This document shows, one piece after another, positions 20,535 through 21,519 of a stretch of 21,519 nucleotides of DNA; position 1 is the first letter of the stretch, and each line of letters opens with the position of its first letter. The stretch is from a virus. The notes under the pieces were generated by a model that saw only the letters and a list, made by a program, of their open reading frames with translations, was not told the DNA's origin and made no database searches. The stretch covers positions 1 to 21,519 of IMG/VR virus record IMGVR_UViG_3300043420_001465, one strand, 5' to 3'. The position numbers were made by a program, and so were the translations under genes.

Positions 20535-20584
20535 TAGATACACGTTTGCCGCTGAGAGTCTCAGAATTGCTCTGTAATGAAGTT

Positions 20585-21519
20585 TTAGGTTAAACCTATG
20601 CTATGAGACTTGGAAAGCTTTGTAAGCCATTTCTCGAAGCCTACAGCCTGTTGTAGGCGGTCTTTTTTATTCCATCCGGGAATTGATTTAAACCAGGACA
20701 TAAATGCCTTGGGGTTTCTTCTAAAAAACTTAGTGGTCGATACCATAGTTGAGTGCCATCGCCCATCGGAAATTCTCTTAGGAAGTTTGAAATTTTCCCC
20801 GGTTTTAATTTTACTTTTCAGAAATTTGAGCAATTTACCTTCAGCCCGATACCGCTTAGCCTTCTTATCCGGAATGTACTTATCGTCTTTAAGTGACAAT
20901 AAACCTAATTTTATCGCTCGATTAATGTATCTGGAAGTTGTCGTTTGACTTATCCCTAAAGTTCGAGCGAGCATTTTCTGAGAAATTGCAAATCCCTTTC
21001 TTTTAGCTAGAGCGGACATTGCACAAAGACATTGAAGAAAAAGGCGAAATCTCCTGCTGTATTCCCTCCTGCACGTGAAATCCGGACTTGTGCTACATAT
21101 AAAGTACTTAAGATTTAAATTAAGCTCAAATTCAGTCGTACCAGCCTTAACGCTTAAGACCTGAGAGTTTCTTTTAATTTTGAAAGGAATCAAATTTTGC
21201 ATTCCTTCCCGTATTGCATCCCTTTTTTGCCACGGAATAAAGGAGGTACAGAAGGCGTTTGTTGATAAATCTATACAATCGTTAGCAACATATTCAGGAA
21301 GAAGCTTTTTTATTAACGCAATAATATCATTCTTGTACGGTCGTTTAACAACCTGATCATATTCAATAACGATTAATATCTTAGGCAATCCTGACTTGTT
21401 AGTTGTGAATACGTATCCCGTATTACCCATTCGCTCTTGAAGTTCTTCGGCAAGAACCTCGCCCGCCTTTTTATAGATTTCCATTTCATTGCCAGGCTGA
21501 TCTGTTCGGAAGGAGCCTA
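20585..21519 (-). CDS. Helix-turn-helix protein, possible replication or regulatory factor (5' end may lie outside window)
   Basis: Counted from the ATG at 21484 this is 299 aa, but that ATG has no ribosome site and the frame stays open to the right edge (upstream residues FRTDQPGNE look coding), so the gene may begin beyond the window. Residues about 141-205 form a winged-helix or HTH region: RRFRLFLQCLCAMSAL, then FAISQKMLARTLGIS, TTTSRYINRAIKLGLL. The N-terminal part (VFTTNKSGLPKILIVIEYD, then CIDLSTNAFCTSFIPW) has a faint look of primase-polymerase-like replication proteins, without clear catalytic residues. The C-terminus is very basic. A DNA-binding role is well supported; initiator versus regulator is open. 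Confidence 0.65.
   Translation of the reverse strand, partial: GSFRTDQPGNEMEIYKKAGEVLAEELQERMGNTGYVFTTNKSGLPKILIVIEYDQVVKRPYKNDIIALIKKLLPEYVANDCIDLSTNAFCTSFIPWQKRDAIREGMQNLIPFKIKRNSQVLSVKAGTTEFELNLNLKYFICSTSPDFTCRREYSRRFRLFLQCLCAMSALAKRKGFAISQKMLARTLGISQTTTSRYINRAIKLGLLSLKDDKYIPDKKAKRYRAEGKLLKFLKSKIKTGENFKLPKRISDGRWHSTMVSTTKFFRRNPKAFMSWFKSIPGWNKKDRLQQAVGFEKWLTKLSKSHSIGLT

Larger units (their letters stand above)
20031..20584. other. Gene-free AT-rich island with T-tracts and inverted repeats
   Basis: I see no convincing coding frame on either strand in this stretch of about 550 bp between two minus-strand genes. It holds four T-tracts, a terminator hairpin, long-range inverted repeats (ATTACTTCA 20061-20069 with TGAAGTAAT 20221-20229; 20151-20163 with 20237-20249, 12 of 13 paired), repeated ATATCAATC words and an 11-bp stem at 20483-20534. 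A replication origin, a regulatory RNA or a recombination site are all possible; the helix-turn-helix gene next door could act on it. Confidence 0.6.

Noticed and set aside
20610-20948. 112-aa plus-strand frame opposite the helix-turn-helix gene
   Set aside because: No ribosome site and no family; the minus strand encodes a clear DNA-binding motif.

Overview
The window is part of the genome of a contractile-tailed phage distantly related to T4. The core T4 genes can be recognised: tail sheath gp18, tail tube gp19, late coactivator gp33, helicase loader gp59, ssDNA-binding gp32, baseplate proteins gp26, gp27, gp48 and gp53, a gp54-like tube protein, and head-completion gp4. Divergence is high and the DNA is AT-rich. 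PhoH, an FmdB-type zinc ribbon and a short cyanophage-style gp33 suggest an aquatic T4-like phage of the wider Tevenvirinae/cyanomyovirus group. The host cannot be named from the sequence.

Layout, left to right. 2-1427 (+): end of the tail sheath gene and the tail tube gene, closed by a UUCG-loop terminator. 1447-2770 (-): a three-gene cassette around an HslV/proteasome-type Ntn hydrolase that keeps Thr1, Asp17 and Lys33. 2916-6563 (+): replication and late-transcription operon FmdB-phoH-33-(two unknown genes)-59-32, with an exact T4 late promoter TATAAATA in front and a strong terminator behind. 6618-14120 (-): baseplate and tail operon, transcribed 48, 53, 27-like, gp2-like, 54-like, 26, then an 812-aa protein with a tail lysozyme domain. 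14179-14631 (+): gp4 alone. 14649-17339 (-): a 33-aa peptide, a fibre-like protein and two small genes, then tRNA-Asn (17356-17430). 17464-19997 (-): two small unknown proteins, one of them ribbon-helix-helix, an LSm-like protein and a two-domain metallophosphoesterase. 20031-20584 has no gene but is dense in T-tracts and inverted repeats. 20585 to the right edge (-): a helix-turn-helix protein.

The most striking signal is at the end of the gp26 gene: slippery heptamer T TTT TTC, a 6-nt spacer holding the zero-frame stop, then a perfect 7-bp GC-rich hairpin. A -1 shift there joins gp26 to a 61-codon extension that ends by overlapping the start of the 812-aa gene. This is the layout of the lambda G/GT tail chaperones followed by the tape measure gene. 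It suggests that the 812-aa protein is a tape measure with a C-terminal lysozyme domain. Other notable points are a gp32 without its zinc-binding CxxC, a metallophosphoesterase with what looks like a decayed N-terminal copy of itself, a terminator placed inside the gp4 coding end, a recurring late-promoter-like TAAATAG element, and the structured gene-free island at 20031-20584.
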